From NCBI GenBank assembly GCA_003245625.1, contig QKCT01000079.1, positions 1 through 35,536 on the forward strand: 35,536 bases of DNA, written 5' to 3'. Below are positions 10,202 through 19,251 of this stretch, in pieces; within the stretch, counting starts at the first letter, position 1; each line of letters starts with the position of its first letter. The notes under the pieces are model-generated. The model did not search any database. It worked only from the letters and a program-made list of their open reading frames with translations, and was not told where the DNA came from. Origin of the DNA: Bacillota bacterium (GTDB taxonomy: Bacteria > Bacillota_I > Bacilli_A > Izemoplasmatales > Hujiaoplasmataceae). A program made the position numbers and the translations under genes.

Positions 10202-10576
10202 TTACTTCAGTTCTACTGTTGCGCCAGCTTCAGTCAATTTGTCCGCGATTTCTTTTCCAGCGTCCTCTTTGACTTTTTCTTTAATAGCGATTGGTGCAGA
10301 GTCAACTAATTTTTTCGCTTCGATTAAGCCTAAACCAGTTAATTCTCTTACGACTTTGATGACTGCAACTTTGGAAGCACCAACGTTAGTCAAGATTACG
10401 TCGACTTCTTTTGGACCTTCATCAACTACTTCAGCCGCTGCTGCTGCTGGAGCCGCTGCTACTGCAGATGGATCGATACCGAACTCTTCTTTCATAGCGT
10501 CGATTAGTTCTTTGATTTCCAAGATTGTCATTTCTTTCAATGATTCAATAAAGTCTTTTGCATTAAGTTTTGCCAT
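10202..10576 (-). CDS. rplL: 50S ribosomal protein L7/L12
   Basis: 124 aa. The N-terminal dimerisation helix ([20 protein letters not shown]) is followed by an Ala-rich flexible hinge (about 39-50). The C-terminal factor-binding domain has the conserved [16 protein letters not shown] segment and the LVDSAP loop. It forms the mobile stalk that recruits translation GTPases, bound to L10. It follows rplJ by 17 bp with a GGAGG ribosome-binding site, and a strong hairpin terminator follows it. Confidence 0.98.
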   Translation of the reverse strand: MAKLNAKDFIESLKEMTILEIKELIDAMKEEFGIDPSAVAAAPAAAAAEVVDEGPKEVDVILTNVGASKVAVIKVVRELTGLGLIEAKKLVDSAPIAIKEKVKEDAGKEIADKLTEAGATVELK

Positions 10577-10593
10577 TTTGATTTTCCTCCTAA

Positions 10594-11109
10594 TTAGTTA
10601 GTTTCTTCCGAAGTTTCGGATTCTTCTTTTGTCAGCAAGTCCAAGCCGATCGCCAAGTCTCTTAATGGCGCATACAGTTGGGTAGCCAACATCGCAAGCA
10701 ATATTTCCTTACTAGGTAATGATGCGATTTCTTTGATTTGTGCCGGTTGATAATAATCTCCGTCCACGACTCCTGATTTCACGACAAGTTTTGGGTTCTT
10801 TTTCGCGAAACCGTGTAGAATTTTCGCTGCTGATACTGAATCTTCAAACGCGAAGATAACTCCGTTTGGTCCTTTCAGATCAGATGTCAAGTCACTATAT
10901 CCAACTTTCTCCGCTGCTCTACGAGAAATGTTGTTTTTAATGACCATAATTTCGCAACCTTGTTCACGCAATTGCTGACGCAATGCTTCGGTTTTTTCAA
11001 CCGTTAACCCACGATATTCCGCAATAACGATTGATTTTGCTTTTGACATTTTTTCAGCGATCTTTTCAACTTCTTGTGCTTTAAATTCAATAATACTTTG
11101 GTTAGCCAT
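10594..11109 (-). CDS. rplJ: 50S ribosomal protein L10
   Basis: 171 aa. N-terminal rRNA-binding domain with the conserved [11 protein letters not shown] and LRQQLR segments; the C-terminal helix (about 140-160) would bind L7/L12 dimers. It is the base of the ribosomal stalk. Ribosome-binding site AAAGGAGG 8 bases before ATG. Its leader carries the L10-binding structure and a terminator (11135-11237), so it is likely autoregulated by the L10(L12)4 complex. Confidence 0.98.
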   Translation of the reverse strand: MANQSIIEFKAQEVEKIAEKMSKAKSIVIAEYRGLTVEKTEALRQQLREQGCEIMVIKNNISRRAAEKVGYSDLTSDLKGPNGVIFAFEDSVSAAKILHGFAKKNPKLVVKSGVVDGDYYQPAQIKEIASLPSKEILLAMLATQLYAPLRDLAIGLDLLTKEESETSEETN

Positions 11110-11134
11110 GTAAAGACCTCCTTTATGTCTTGTT

Positions 11135-11237
11135 AAAAAATAGAAAACCTCTTTTTGCGAGAAAAAGAGGAATAAATAAGCTTTATTTATTATGCCTTTG
11201 TCTCGGTAGGATGATTAAGCAGCGCCCCTACTGTCTT
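11135..11237 (-). promoter_or_regulatory. L10 (rplJ) leader, autoregulatory attenuator
   Basis: On the minus strand the leader contains AGACAGTAGG (11236-11227), CTTAATCATCCTACCGAG and a downstream stem of CCTCTTTTT/AAAAAGAGG with loop CTCGC, followed by TTTTCTATTTTTT (down to 11135). The CAGTAGG/CCTACCGAG pairing with a kink-turn-like bulge is the L10-binding element known from Bacillota rplJ leaders. The final hairpin is an intrinsic terminator. Excess L10-L12 complex is expected to favour termination before rplJ. No separate promoter is visible, so it controls read-through from rplK-rplA. Confidence 0.85.
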
Positions 11238-11249
11238 GGATAAAGTTAT

Positions 11250-11939
11250 TTATTTTTTTTCAATCTCGACTTTTACGCCGGGTCCCATCGTCGATGCGAT
11301 GGCAATGTTTTTCATATAAACACCCTTAACTGTAGACGGTTTGATTCGTTTGATCACATCGATCACTGCGCTGATGTTTTCAACGAGTTTGTTTGTGTCA
11401 AATGAAACTTTTCCGACAACAGCTTGGATATTACCAAATTTGTCTACGCGGTAAGTGATCTTACCACCTTTTGATTCGGTTACTGTTTTAGCGACATCCA
11501 TTGTGACAGTTCCGGTTTTTGGGTTTGGCATTAAGCCTTTAGGACCTAATAAACGACCAATCTTACCGAGTGTAGCCATCATGTCTGGGGTTGCGATTAC
11601 GACATCGAAATCGAACCAACCGCCTTTGATTTTTTCAACCAAATCGTCGTCACCAACGAAATCAGCTCCAGCCTCTTCAGCTTCTTTGGCTTTTTCACCT
11701 TTTGCGAATACCAGAACACGTTTTGTTTTTCCGGTTCCGTGAGGTAATACCAATGCTCCTCTTAAGTTTTGTTCTGCCTTACGAGGATCTAAGTTGAGGT
11801 TGAATGCTAATTCAATCGATGCGTCAAATTTTTCGAACGAAATGGATTTAACTAAATCCACTGCTTCTGTCAAAGGATAGGCTTTTGAGTTGTCAATTTT
11901 TGATAACGCTTCAGTATATTTCTTTCCTTTTTTTGCCAT
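11250..11939 (-). CDS. rplA: 50S ribosomal protein L1
   Basis: 229 aa, the normal length. Conserved L1 segments: [52 protein letters not shown] and [16 protein letters not shown]1 forms the mobile L1 stalk at the E site and is the translational repressor of its own operon. ATG with GGAGG 7 bases upstream. It follows rplK after a 76-bp spacer that holds an L1-site-like hairpin (11959-11982). Confidence 0.98.
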   Translation of the reverse strand: MAKKGKKYTEALSKIDNSKAYPLTEAVDLVKSISFEKFDASIELAFNLNLDPRKAEQNLRGALVLPHGTGKTKRVLVFAKGEKAKEAEEAGADFVGDDDLVEKIKGGWFDFDVVIATPDMMATLGKIGRLLGPKGLMPNPKTGTVTMDVAKTVTESKGGKITYRVDKFGNIQAVVGKVSFDTNKLVENISAVIDVIKRIKPSTVKGVYMKNIAIASTMGPGVKVEIEKK

Positions 11940-11958
11940 TGTGTTTTCCTCCTATACT

Positions 11959-11982
11959 TGGTTTTAGCGGAATGTCCTCCCA
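11959..11982 (-). promoter_or_regulatory. second L1-site-like hairpin, between rplK and rplA
   Basis: Minus strand: TGG, GA, GGA, loop CAT, TCC, GCTAAAA, CCA. This has the same layout as the structure in front of rplK: outer stem, GA on the 5' side, short inner stem, A-rich 3' internal loop, outer stem closing. L1 is known to repress its operon by binding a 23S-like mRNA element. A copy here would let L1 act directly on rplA translation, because it ends about 20 nt before the start codon. Seen by structural similarity only. Confidence 0.5.
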
Positions 11983-12015
11983 TTATATAGTTGTATATAT
12001 AAACAACCAATACAC

Positions 12016-12441
12016 TTAGTCTTTTACGACAATTCCCATGTTTCTAGCTGTACCAGCAATGATGCGAGCAGCTGCTTCGATATCATTAGCGTTCAAATCA
12101 GGCATTTTAACTTCTGCAATTTCAAGCAGTTGAGCCCAAGTGATTGTCGCTACAGGTTCGGAATTTGGTTTTCCGGATCCTTTTTGAATCTTGCATGCTT
12201 TCTTCAACAAGTCGCTTGCTGGTGGTGTTTTTGTAATGAATGAGAATGAACGGTCTTCATAAACAGTCAGTACAACTGGTATAATACTACCAACTTTGTC
12301 TCTTGTTTCATCGTTGAACTGTACACAAAATTGTTGAATGTTAACTCCAGCTTGTCCAAGGATTGGACCGATTGGTGGTGCAGGTGTTGCTTTTCCACCA
12401 GGAACTTGAAGTTTAATCACATTTTTGATTTCTTTAGCCAC
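12016..12441 (-). CDS. rplK: 50S ribosomal protein L11
   Basis: 141 aa from the GTG at 12441-12439. An in-frame upstream GTG at 12450 is rejected because it overlaps the ribosome-binding site AAGGAGG, whereas 12441 gives proper spacing and the standard L11 N-terminus ([16 protein letters not shown]). Conserved: [27 protein letters not shown] and the C-terminal rRNA-binding domain (GTARNMGI). It forms the GTPase-associated centre with 23S rRNA and is needed for RelA-type stringent sensing where such enzymes exist. First gene of rplK-rplA. Confidence 0.97.
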   Translation of the reverse strand: MAKEIKNVIKLQVPGGKATPAPPIGPILGQAGVNIQQFCVQFNDETRDKVGSIIPVVLTVYEDRSFSFITKTPPASDLLKKACKIQKGSGKPNSEPVATITWAQLLEIAEVKMPDLNANDIEAAARIIAGTARNMGIVVKD

Positions 12442-12467
12442 GAAAGACACCTCCTTATTTTCGTGAT

Positions 12468-12497
12468 GTGGTTAATGGATTCTTTGAATCCTCCCAC
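12468..12497 (-). promoter_or_regulatory. L1-binding leader element of rplK-rplA
   Basis: Minus strand: GTGG (12497-12494), GA, GGATTC, loop AAA, GAATCC, ATTAA, CCAC (12471-12468). An outer 4-bp and an inner 6-bp stem flank an asymmetric internal loop, matching the arrangement of L1-binding mRNA sites in L11 operon leaders. It sits in the ~75-nt leader between the promoter and the rplK ribosome-binding site, so L1 probably represses translation of both genes. The stems are plain; the L1 assignment rests on known family regulation. Confidence 0.7.
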
Positions 12498-12524
12498 TCA
12501 TTGTACCGTTTTACACGCTGAATT

Positions 12525-12554
12525 ATTATACAATATATATCTTATTAATGTCAA
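12525..12554 (-). promoter_or_regulatory. promoter of rplK-rplA
   Basis: Consensus TTGACA (12554-12549) and consensus TATAAT (12530-12525) with an 18-bp spacer on the minus strand. It starts 27 bp after the stop codon of the upstream ABC gene. This restores independent transcription of the L11 operon, which in many Bacillota can be read through from nusG. Confidence 0.85.
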
Positions 12555-12581
12555 GGTTTTTTTATTGAAAGACGCAATATT

Positions 12582-15053
12582 TTAGATATCATACTTCGCA
12601 TTGATTTGTGCCGGTGTTTTTCGCAACAAACCAAAGATCGGCATCATACCAAACAGGATGTTTATCACATAGATGAAAATGATGCCTGCAAGGAAGTAAT
12701 GAAGCGGTAAATAGAAGACATCTATCAACGTTCCAAGCGAGTTTTGAACGCGATTGATTAACAGTGACATCACCAAATAACCCGTCAATGACCCCAGTGT
12801 AGTTAGCGCAATAATCTCACCTAAGAAGATCTTGAAGATATCTTTTTTTGTCGCCCCAATAGAGCGATAAATACCAATTTCACGTATTCTACTTAACATC
12901 GATGAGCGCATCATAAAGAAGATGTAAACAATAATACCCACCACAATAACAAGAATCGAGGTAATGCGTTGTTGAACTTCCTGAAGTTGATTTGCCATCT
13001 GTGTTGCTTTTTGAACTTCGTATGCATTGAAAGCAACATAAGTCGGATCAAATTCCGTAATATCCAAAACAGATTGATCAATATCATCTGAGTAGAAATA
13101 GATTCCGGATGAGTTATCATAATACCAGTAATAATCAGTGGCAAAATAGGATTTCGCTATCGACTCCACTTCAGAGTTGCTGGCAATCATTTCATAGGAA
13201 CTGATTGAATAAGCATAGTCGGAATACGCAATATTATCGATATCCGCTTCTTCTATGTCAAAGAAACCAACAACAGTATATGTGTTGCCCCAAATTTCAA
13301 TTTCATCATTTAAATCAGAACTTGAAAACATGGTAGAATTCATTAATATTTCATCATCGTCTTGGATATCTCTGCCAATCGTAATCGTGAGTCGATCCGC
13401 CACGCTGCCATAAGGAACAAACGGAGTGTCATCAACGAAACTATAGTACGCATCATCAAATACGATTGCAGTTGGAGAACTTGTGTTTGAAATTCCTACG
13501 ATAGTAAATGGAAGCGCAAATTGATTATTGCTTGTAATGGTATTCCCCAATAATTCTTCTGCTGATGTTACACCCAAATCATTAAGATTCTTGAGTTCCA
13601 ACAGATAATCTGCAATCCACTTATCAATCACAATTTCAGAAGCATTCGTCGGCATTGTACCGTATAGAAGTTCGGTATCATCCGCCCAAGATAGTTTAAT
13701 TGGATACACATGCACCCATGTATCTACATTACCTTGATAGTAATCACTGTATAAGAACCTGACATAAGTGTATTGATCATATAAAGACCATTCCAATCCG
13801 TTTACGTTTTGCAAAATGCGGTCGATATCGGCGCCTGTTAATGTTTCATCCGCAGTCACATTAACCAGATCTTTTGAAGTGTAAAGGAATTCAGTTTCAT
13901 CCAATTTAGTTAGACTACCAAATGTAGCGATTTGATATACGACCAAAGCGGAAATCACAAAATAGGCGATAAGGAACATCCATCCAACAAACTTGCGTCT
14001 GCTAGTCGCTTTACGAAAACCTGATTTAAGAGTGTCTCTAAAACGAATGAAGGAATGCTTGTTTCCGGTGGTGCGTATCCTTCCGTATTGCTCCATGTCA
14101 TAATCATATGCAAGAGCTTCACTCGTTTGTCTCGCTTTATAGTGATCATCGATTAAACGGACTTCAGTATCATCTGATAAATATTTAATCTTTTTACGAC
14201 TGTTTGCTTTGATATAGATAGCATCTTTTACTTCAACGATCTGGAACGAAAGATTTTCGTCCATGTCCTTTTCATAGTAACGATCTATTCCACTTTCCAG
14301 CAATGACTCGTCGTGATTTAAATCTTTCAAGTAAATATTTCTTTCATCTTTGTGTTCGAAAGAATCGTTCCCTTGATTCTCGTATTGTTCGACCACTTTA
14401 CCATCGGATAACTCAATGATATGGTCGGCATAAAAGTCGACAAGATTTCGTTCATGAGACACTAAAATAACCAAACATGTTTGGGAAATTTTCTTGATGA
14501 TTGTCATGATCTCGAAGGTGTTATTTGCATCTAGATTACCTGTTGGTTCATCTGCCAATACCACTTTCGGATTCTTTGAAATAGCCCTAGCAATTGCAAC
14601 ACGCTGTTGCTGTCCGCCTGACAATGCTCGAACATTTCTTCTGCGGTAGTTGTACATTCCGACCGCTTTCAGAACGTAGTTAATGCGTTCTTCTATTTCT
14701 TTTTTATCATTCAATCCAGCCATCTGTAAAGATAATTCAATATTTTCATAAACTGTTTTATCTTCAACCAGATTATAGTTTTGAAAGATATATCCAACAT
14801 AATGGTTCCGTAGAATATCTAAGGACTCTGGAGTATATTTTTTGATGATATGCCCATCAAAATCAATTTCACCGGAGTCGAATTTATCCAAGCCACCGAT
14901 TACATTCAATAAGGTTGTTTTTCCGCAACCAGAAGGACCCGTTAACGCAAACAAACCTTTTTCAGGAAATTCCAAAGAGGTCTCGTTAATAACATGGATT
15001 TCATTCATTCGTCCTTTGTTAAAGAACTTATTTACATGATTTAATCGAATCAT
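12582..15053 (-). CDS. ABC transporter, fused ATPase and FtsX-type permease (second of pair)
   Basis: 823 aa from ATG 15053, which has GGGGTGA five bases upstream; a GTG at 15062 would overlap that site. Residues 1-230 form an ABC ATPase of the LolD/MacB class: Walker A GPSGCGKT (39-46), Q-loop, signature LSGGQ (144-148), Walker B VVLADEP (164-170), H-loop near 200. A ~120-residue charged linker follows, then a first membrane span (355-376), a large external domain of ~300 aa rich in Asp, Tyr and Ser, and three C-terminal spans in an FtsX-like domain ([23 protein letters not shown] motif region). Such proteins act as mechanotransmitters or extruders of lipoproteins or peptides rather than importers. 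Its stop is only 27 bp from the rplK promoter, with no terminator seen. Substrate unknown. Confidence 0.85.
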   Translation of the reverse strand: MIRLNHVNKFFNKGRMNEIHVINETSLEFPEKGLFALTGPSGCGKTTLLNVIGGLDKFDSGEIDFDGHIIKKYTPESLDILRNHYVGYIFQNYNLVEDKTVYENIELSLQMAGLNDKKEIEERINYVLKAVGMYNYRRRNVRALSGGQQQRVAIARAISKNPKVVLADEPTGNLDANNTFEIMTIIKKISQTCLVILVSHERNLVDFYADHIIELSDGKVVEQYENQGNDSFEHKDERNIYLKDLNHDESLLESGIDRYYEKDMDENLSFQIVEVKDAIYIKANSRKKIKYLSDDTEVRLIDDHYKARQTSEALAYDYDMEQYGRIRTTGNKHSFIRFRDTLKSGFRKATSRRKFVGWMFLIAYFVISALVVYQIATFGSLTKLDETEFLYTSKDLVNVTADETLTGADIDRILQNVNGLEWSLYDQYTYVRFLYSDYYQGNVDTWVHVYPIKLSWADDTELLYGTMPTNASEIVIDKWIADYLLELKNLNDLGVTSAEELLGNTITSNNQFALPFTIVGISNTSSPTAIVFDDAYYSFVDDTPFVPYGSVADRLTITIGRDIQDDDEILMNSTMFSSSDLNDEIEIWGNTYTVVGFFDIEEADIDNIAYSDYAYSISSYEMIASNSEVESIAKSYFATDYYWYYDNSSGIYFYSDDIDQSVLDITEFDPTYVAFNAYEVQKATQMANQLQEVQQRITSILVIVVGIIVYIFFMMRSSMLSRIREIGIYRSIGATKKDIFKIFLGEIIALTTLGSLTGYLVMSLLINRVQNSLGTLIDVFYLPLHYFLAGIIFIYVINILFGMMPIFGLLRKTPAQINAKYDI

Positions 15054-15058
15054 TTTTA

Positions 15059-17287
15059 TCACCCCATATCCGTCTTCAACGTTGTTTGAACTGTTTCTCG
15101 GAAGATACGATTATTATACTTTCTCGAGATAAACAGTGACATTAAAGTTAACAACACGAAGAATACAAGATAATTACCAAAACTATATACCTTGAGAGCT
15201 TCTAAAGCAGTATCTTCGACAAGGGTTCTAGGTAATGCTAGAGAGCCAATAACGAGAAAGGCATAGGATAGGAAAACAATAAATAGATTCTCCAAGTAGA
15301 TAAAACTACGAATGACTTTTTTATTCGCACCGATTGTTCTAAAAATTGCATAATCATGTAATTTCGTATTTATTATCGCTCGGAAAATGATATACGTGAT
15401 TAACGTGGAGCCAATCAATGTAACGGCAATTAAAACGATGAATCCAATGTTCATCATCAGCAATACTAAACCTTCAAAATCATTGCTAGTAGTAGAATCA
15501 TAGGGGTAAAGGATTTTATACTTCAAGCCCAGTGTATCATCTGTTTCTCTTTGTAATGAACGTATTAAATTGGATACACCAACGTTGGTATCTGTCAAAA
15601 GAGAGACTTGATATATCTCGCTATAAAAAATTTCATCAAATGTTGTCTGATTCATGTGATACCCTTCATAGTAGTATAGGCTAGAATCATATTCGATTGT
15701 GAAATCGCTATATTCATTATTCACATAATAATCCACTTGATACAGTGATCCTTCTTGTGTACAAATCCCCGTGCAGCTGCCATCATAATAAGAGGAAGAA
15801 ACACGAATCGTATCATCACCTATCGTATTATCTATTGTAATCATCATATAGGTACTAAAATACAAATACTTTATTTCACTATTTGAAACAAATCGAAGAG
15901 TATCTGAGAAACTGCTATAATATTTTACTCTTAGATTTTCCCAAGCTTCTTCGTTCACAAGAAAAAAGTTATCAAAATAGCTATCTGGAGAAACAACTAA
16001 TTTATCTAGATCAACCAAACCGACGATTTTATAATTGTACAAATCAGTATAATCTCTTAACCCATCATTTGTTTCGTAAATGATATTTAGCAGGTCTTCC
16101 GAATGATTTGCTAAAACACTGGAATTCATAGCGACCACGATTTCATTCTCTGTTAGTGGCATACGTCCATATGAAAGGTCATCTTCGGTAATCAAATCCA
16201 ATGGTAAGAATAAGCCGTCCAATTCCATATTGAAATTAACGGAGGATTGCAATGTTGCATCATGATCCAAAACATAATCAAACGAAACCACATCTGCGAC
16301 TAAAGTTTCGTCAGCCAGTGCATCCAGCTCATCTTGAGTAAAAGCCGAATTATCGGTTTTACGCACGACAATACGATTTGGATTTGTATTTGTAAATTGA
16401 TAGTTATAATTGTAATTAACTTCTTCCATGGACAACTGGTATGCGCCATAAGCCATGGCAATGAAGAAACTGAAAAATGTAAATACAAGAAGCATTAACA
16501 TGGTCTTTTTTGGTACAGCTAAAAGATTCCGCAAGGAAATCAATAAGTAATCGCGGAATTTGATTTGATGATCTTCGTCTGGTATCGTCGGTAAATCAAG
16601 TTTCTCAACTTTTTTCAATTGTAAATCTTCGACGATTTCCCCGTCGTAAATACGAATTTTCCTAGTTGCATATTCCGCCACTTGACTAAAGTCATGAGTC
16701 ACTATAATAACTAGTTTTTCTTTGGAAATTTCTCGCAATAATTCAATAATTTGTTGCGCAGATTTAGAATCTAAGTTTCCTGTTGGTTCATCTGCCGCAA
16801 TAATCGGACAATCTTTTGCTAATGCTCTTGCGATAACAACACGTTGTTTCTGCCCTCCAGAAAGTTTGGTTGCTTTATGATTGATATGATCTTTTAAACC
16901 AACTTTTGTAATAATTTCCGTTGCACGTTTGCGGATTTGATCTTTTGGATATCCGGAAAGAATTAACGGTGCTTCTACGTTTTGTAACACGGTATAAGAA
17001 TCAATCAAATTATAGTTTTGAAAAACAAAAGCAACATATTTCTTTCGATAATTCTCCATATCGGAAACAGAAAAATACGATGTTTCTTCACCGTTGATAT
17101 ACATTTCTCCATCTTCATAAGAATCAATTCCACTGATGACATTAAGCAGCGTGGTTTTTCCGGAACCTGATTCCCCTACAATGGCAACAAATTCATTTCG
17201 ATGTAACTCTAAGTTGACTTTTCTCAGTCCTAGAGCTATTACATTGTTGCTACTATAGTACTTTGATACATTCTGTAATTTAATCAT
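15059..17287 (-). CDS. ABC transporter, fused ATPase and FtsX-type permease (first of pair)
   Basis: 742 aa from ATG 17287, preceded by GAGGAGAG; an upstream in-frame start at 17344 lacks this and would fall in the promoter. ATPase motifs: GESGSGKT (38-45), LSGGQ (142-146), IIAADEP (162-168), His198. First membrane span about 262-283, external domain ~300 aa rich in Asp/Tyr/Ser (with a local CTGIC pair), then three C-terminal spans with an FtsX-like turn (LHDYAIFRTIGANKKVI). It is the same architecture as its downstream neighbour, but the two are clearly diverged, which suggests an old duplication and a heterodimer. The TGA stop lies inside the ribosome-binding region of the next gene (translational coupling). 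No two-component system or accessory lipoprotein is adjacent. Role unknown: peptide or lipid export, resistance, or envelope stress are possibilities. Confidence 0.85.
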   Translation of the reverse strand: MIKLQNVSKYYSSNNVIALGLRKVNLELHRNEFVAIVGESGSGKTTLLNVISGIDSYEDGEMYINGEETSYFSVSDMENYRKKYVAFVFQNYNLIDSYTVLQNVEAPLILSGYPKDQIRKRATEIITKVGLKDHINHKATKLSGGQKQRVVIARALAKDCPIIAADEPTGNLDSKSAQQIIELLREISKEKLVIIVTHDFSQVAEYATRKIRIYDGEIVEDLQLKKVEKLDLPTIPDEDHQIKFRDYLLISLRNLLAVPKKTMLMLLVFTFFSFFIAMAYGAYQLSMEEVNYNYNYQFTNTNPNRIVVRKTDNSAFTQDELDALADETLVADVVSFDYVLDHDATLQSSVNFNMELDGLFLPLDLITEDDLSYGRMPLTENEIVVAMNSSVLANHSEDLLNIIYETNDGLRDYTDLYNYKIVGLVDLDKLVVSPDSYFDNFFLVNEEAWENLRVKYYSSFSDTLRFVSNSEIKYLYFSTYMMITIDNTIGDDTIRVSSSYYDGSCTGICTQEGSLYQVDYYVNNEYSDFTIEYDSSLYYYEGYHMNQTTFDEIFYSEIYQVSLLTDTNVGVSNLIRSLQRETDDTLGLKYKILYPYDSTTSNDFEGLVLLMMNIGFIVLIAVTLIGSTLITYIIFRAIINTKLHDYAIFRTIGANKKVIRSFIYLENLFIVFLSYAFLVIGSLALPRTLVEDTALEALKVYSFGNYLVFFVLLTLMSLFISRKYNNRIFRETVQTTLKTDMG

Positions 17288-17323
17288 ACGCTTCTCTCCT
17301 CGAGTCAAGTATATTTCATACAT

Positions 17324-17332
17324 ATTATAACA
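17324..17332 (-). promoter_or_regulatory. extended -10 promoter of the ABC pair
   Basis: TGTTATAAT on the minus strand (17332-17324), a consensus -10 with the TGn extension. No good -35 lies 17 bp upstream, which is usual for extended -10 promoters. It is placed between the nusG terminator and the first ABC gene, giving a leader of ~30 nt. Confidence 0.6.
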
Positions 17333-17419
17333 TACATATAACAAACGATACTCTTGTTTTATTGGTGAAACAATAGAAACAGCATATCTTGTTCATGTGA
17401 CAAAAGATTGACAAAACAG

Positions 17420-17447
17420 AAAAAAAAGTCAGACTATTGTCTGACTT
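17420..17447 (-). terminator. terminator of rpmG-secE-nusG
   Basis: Perfect 9-bp stem AAGTCAGAC/GTCTGACTT with a 4-base loop followed by eight T's on the minus strand; its 5' arm overlaps the nusG stop codon. It closes the rpmG-secE-nusG unit before the ABC pair. Confidence 0.9.
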
Positions 17448-17988
17448 AAATAACTTCTACTTCTGTAAAATCAAGTTCCATCGCTGTTTGTCTACCAAAC
17501 ATTTCGATAAGAACGTGTACTTTACCTCTTTCTTCATCGATGCTTTCAACGGTAACCATTTGACCTTGAAGGGTACCTGCAGCTACTCTAACTTTTTGTC
17601 CCGGTTGAACATTCAGTCTTTGAACAGCCAACATTCCACACTTCTTCAAAATCGGATTGATTTCATCTGGTTTCAATGGGATTGGTTTTGTCCCACCACC
17701 ACTAGAACCTAAGAATCCAGTGACGCCTGGTGTGTTACGAACAACGAACCAAGAATCGTCGGTTACGATCATTTCGATAAATACATATCCAGGGAAGATT
17801 TTAACCATCTTCTCTTTGATTGTTCCATCTTGTTTCTTTTCTGTTTTTAATTCTTCTGGGATCATGACTTGGAAGATTAAATTCTCCATATTCATGCTTT
17901 CAATTCTTCGTTCCAAATTCACTTTTACTGAATTTTCAAAACCAGAATAGGTTTGAACGATATACCACAAACGTTTAGATGTATCCAT
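17446..17988 (-). CDS. nusG: transcription termination/antitermination protein NusG
   Basis: 180 aa. The NGN domain begins RLWYIVQTYSGFENSVK and includes KIFPGYVFIEM and VRNTPGVTGFLG. The C-terminal KOW domain holds GQKVRVAAGTLQGQMVTV and the conserved ending MELDFTEVEVI. It binds the RNA polymerase clamp to modulate pausing, Rho termination and coupling to ribosomes. Located 13 bp after secE, as in most bacteria; the following gene is normally rplK, but here two ABC transporter genes intervene. Confidence 0.98.
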   Translation of the reverse strand: MDTSKRLWYIVQTYSGFENSVKVNLERRIESMNMENLIFQVMIPEELKTEKKQDGTIKEKMVKIFPGYVFIEMIVTDDSWFVVRNTPGVTGFLGSSGGGTKPIPLKPDEINPILKKCGMLAVQRLNVQPGQKVRVAAGTLQGQMVTVESIDEERGKVHVLIEMFGRQTAMELDFTEVEVI

Positions 17989-18001
17989 GTATCATCACTT
18001 C

Positions 18002-18493
18002 TTACAAGTTAAATAGCCATTGGAATAATGGATCAAACGCTAAGCCCATTAAGACGAACACAACAGAAAGGAAAATCAAGAAAGAAAATACTCTTGCGGA
18101 ATTGCTCGCTAGTGTTTTTCCTGTTGGCCAGGTCACTTTCTTTAACTCGGAAAGACTCGGTCTCATATAAGGAATCATCAAATATACCAAAACCAATGCT
18201 CCAATAACAATCAAGAATATTCCTGTTAAGATTCTTCTTAAATCGGTCGCAAAAAAGAAATCGATAAATCCGATATTCGAGTTTCCTAAAATGTTCGCTA
18301 AATTGGTCGTTCCAAATGTTCCCATGACGATATATACACCATACAAAATCAAGATTGGTGATAGAATCGCTAACAACCAGTTTTCAAATGCGTATTCTTT
18401 TTTCAGAATCGCCATTACTCTTGATTCATCTTGGTTTGTTTTTAGTTTGGGTTCTGAAGGTGTTTTCACTTTCTTATTCGGATCTTTTGCCAC
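18002..18493 (-). CDS. secE: protein translocase subunit SecE, three-span form
   Basis: 163 aa, much longer than the ~60-75 aa single-span SecE common in Bacillota. The C-terminal part is canonical SecE: amphipathic helix RPSLSELKKVTWPTGKT (111-127) and the essential membrane span (about 135-157). Two additional hydrophobic spans lie at about 38-58 and 86-107 after a charged cytoplasmic N-terminus. This topology resembles E. coli SecE, where the first two spans are dispensable. GTG start with AGGAGG 7 bases upstream. It clamps SecY in the translocon. Placed between rpmG and nusG as usual. Confidence 0.93.
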   Translation of the reverse strand: MAKDPNKKVKTPSEPKLKTNQDESRVMAILKKEYAFENWLLAILSPILILYGVYIVMGTFGTTNLANILGNSNIGFIDFFFATDLRRILTGIFLIVIGALVLVYLMIPYMRPSLSELKKVTWPTGKTLASNSARVFSFLIFLSVVFVLMGLAFDPLFQWLFNL

Positions 18494-18502
18494 AATAACC
18501 TC

Positions 18503-18646
18503 CTACTTACCTTCTTTATGAATGGTATGTTTCTTGCATTTTTTACAATATTTGTTTACTTCGAATCGAGTTGATTTATCCGTTTTCGTTATTTCATAAT
18601 TTCTAGATAAGCATTCTTGACAAATCAATACGGTTTTCTTCTTCAT
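18503..18646 (-). CDS. rpmG: 50S ribosomal protein L33, zinc-ribbon type
   Basis: 47 aa from ATG 18646, the start matching the family ([12 protein letters not shown]); a longer in-frame start at 18709 would run back through the promoter into the sigma factor gene. Four Cys (9, 12, 34, 37) in two CxxC pairs show the zinc-binding C+ version of L33. In Bacillota, C- copies replace it under zinc limitation; none is in the window. The Shine-Dalgarno sequence (AAGTGAG) is weak. First gene of rpmG-secE-nusG. Confidence 0.95.
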   Translation of the reverse strand: MKKKTVLICQECLSRNYEITKTDKSTRFEVNKYCKKCKKHTIHKEGK

Positions 18647-18671
18647 ATATATCAACTCACTTGCTTTATTA

Positions 18672-18700
18672 AATGTATCAAAAAATGCATTAAAAGTCAA
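18672..18700 (-). promoter_or_regulatory. promoter of rpmG-secE-nusG
   Basis: TTGACT (18700-18695), 17-bp spacer, TACATT (18677-18672) on the minus strand, in the gap between the sigma factor stop codon and rpmG. It gives a short leader of ~20 nt. Confidence 0.65.
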
Positions 18701-18705
18701 GAAAA

Positions 18706-19248
18706 TCATTGCATTAATTGCATTTTTATCTTTTTTTTGATCCGATCCAAGGCGTTGTAGATTTTCTTCTCGGGAAAATTTAAAATTTCCGCCGTTTCTC
18801 GTACGCTTCTTTTTTCAATTACTTTCATCTGAAATACTCGTTTTTCTAGACCTGATAAGCATTCCAAAGCTTCTTTTATCTCTGTTTCAGAGAAATAATA
18901 CTGGGGAGCTTCATGGATTGTATCTTGATATAAAACAGGCATTTTTTCAGCTAAAAACTGACCATATCTATTCCGTTTACCCTTTATTGTGATGTAACGA
19001 TTGTTAAGATTCCCTTCAAAATAACGAGTAAATGTTTTTTGGTATGTAGCATCAAATTTGAGAACGGATTTATATAGAATCATCAATGCTTCCTGAAACA
19101 TATCGTCATATTCACTTTGAAGATCAAATTTTTTTATCATTTTCGCAACTAAGAATCGATATTTATCAACCATGAACTGAAATGCTTCCTCATTTCCCTG
19201 CTTAATCATGGTGATGATTTCGAAATCATTATAGTTGCGAAAAATCAT
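18706..19248 (-). CDS. sigH: SigH-like RNA polymerase sigma factor
   Basis: 180 aa, shorter than Bacillus SigH (~218). Region 2 is recognisable at about 10-70 ([17 protein letters not shown]..., [19 protein letters not shown], compare DIVQEGMIGLYKAIRDF of SigH). Region 4 has a helix-turn-helix at about 125-175 ([26 protein letters not shown]). Position between rlmB and rpmG is the canonical sigH location, which supports the name. In Bacillus SigH drives entry to sporulation and competence; no sporulation genes are visible here, so a competence or stress role is possible. ATG has GGAG 8 bases upstream, overlapping the rlmB stop. An ECF-type sigma is the alternative. Confidence 0.75.
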   Translation of the reverse strand: MIFRNYNDFEIITMIKQGNEEAFQFMVDKYRFLVAKMIKKFDLQSEYDDMFQEALMILYKSVLKFDATYQKTFTRYFEGNLNNRYITIKGKRNRYGQFLAEKMPVLYQDTIHEAPQYYFSETEIKEALECLSGLEKRVFQMKVIEKRSVRETAEILNFPEKKIYNALDRIKKKIKMQLMQ

Positions 19249-19251
19249 AGG

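Noticed and set aside
10185-10601. 138-codon plus-strand open frame covering rplL
   Set aside because: Ser/Ala-rich shadow of the Ala-rich L7/L12 hinge on the other strand.
11982-12010. Promoter-like TTGGTT-17-TATAAT between rplK and rplA
   Set aside because: Its start point would fall inside the L1-site-like hairpin and the -35 is poor; more likely chance in an A/T-rich spacer.
18647-18709. N-terminal extension of L33
   Set aside because: The additional frame overlaps the rpmG promoter and the sigma factor end and lacks a ribosome-binding site; L33 starts at MKKKTVL.
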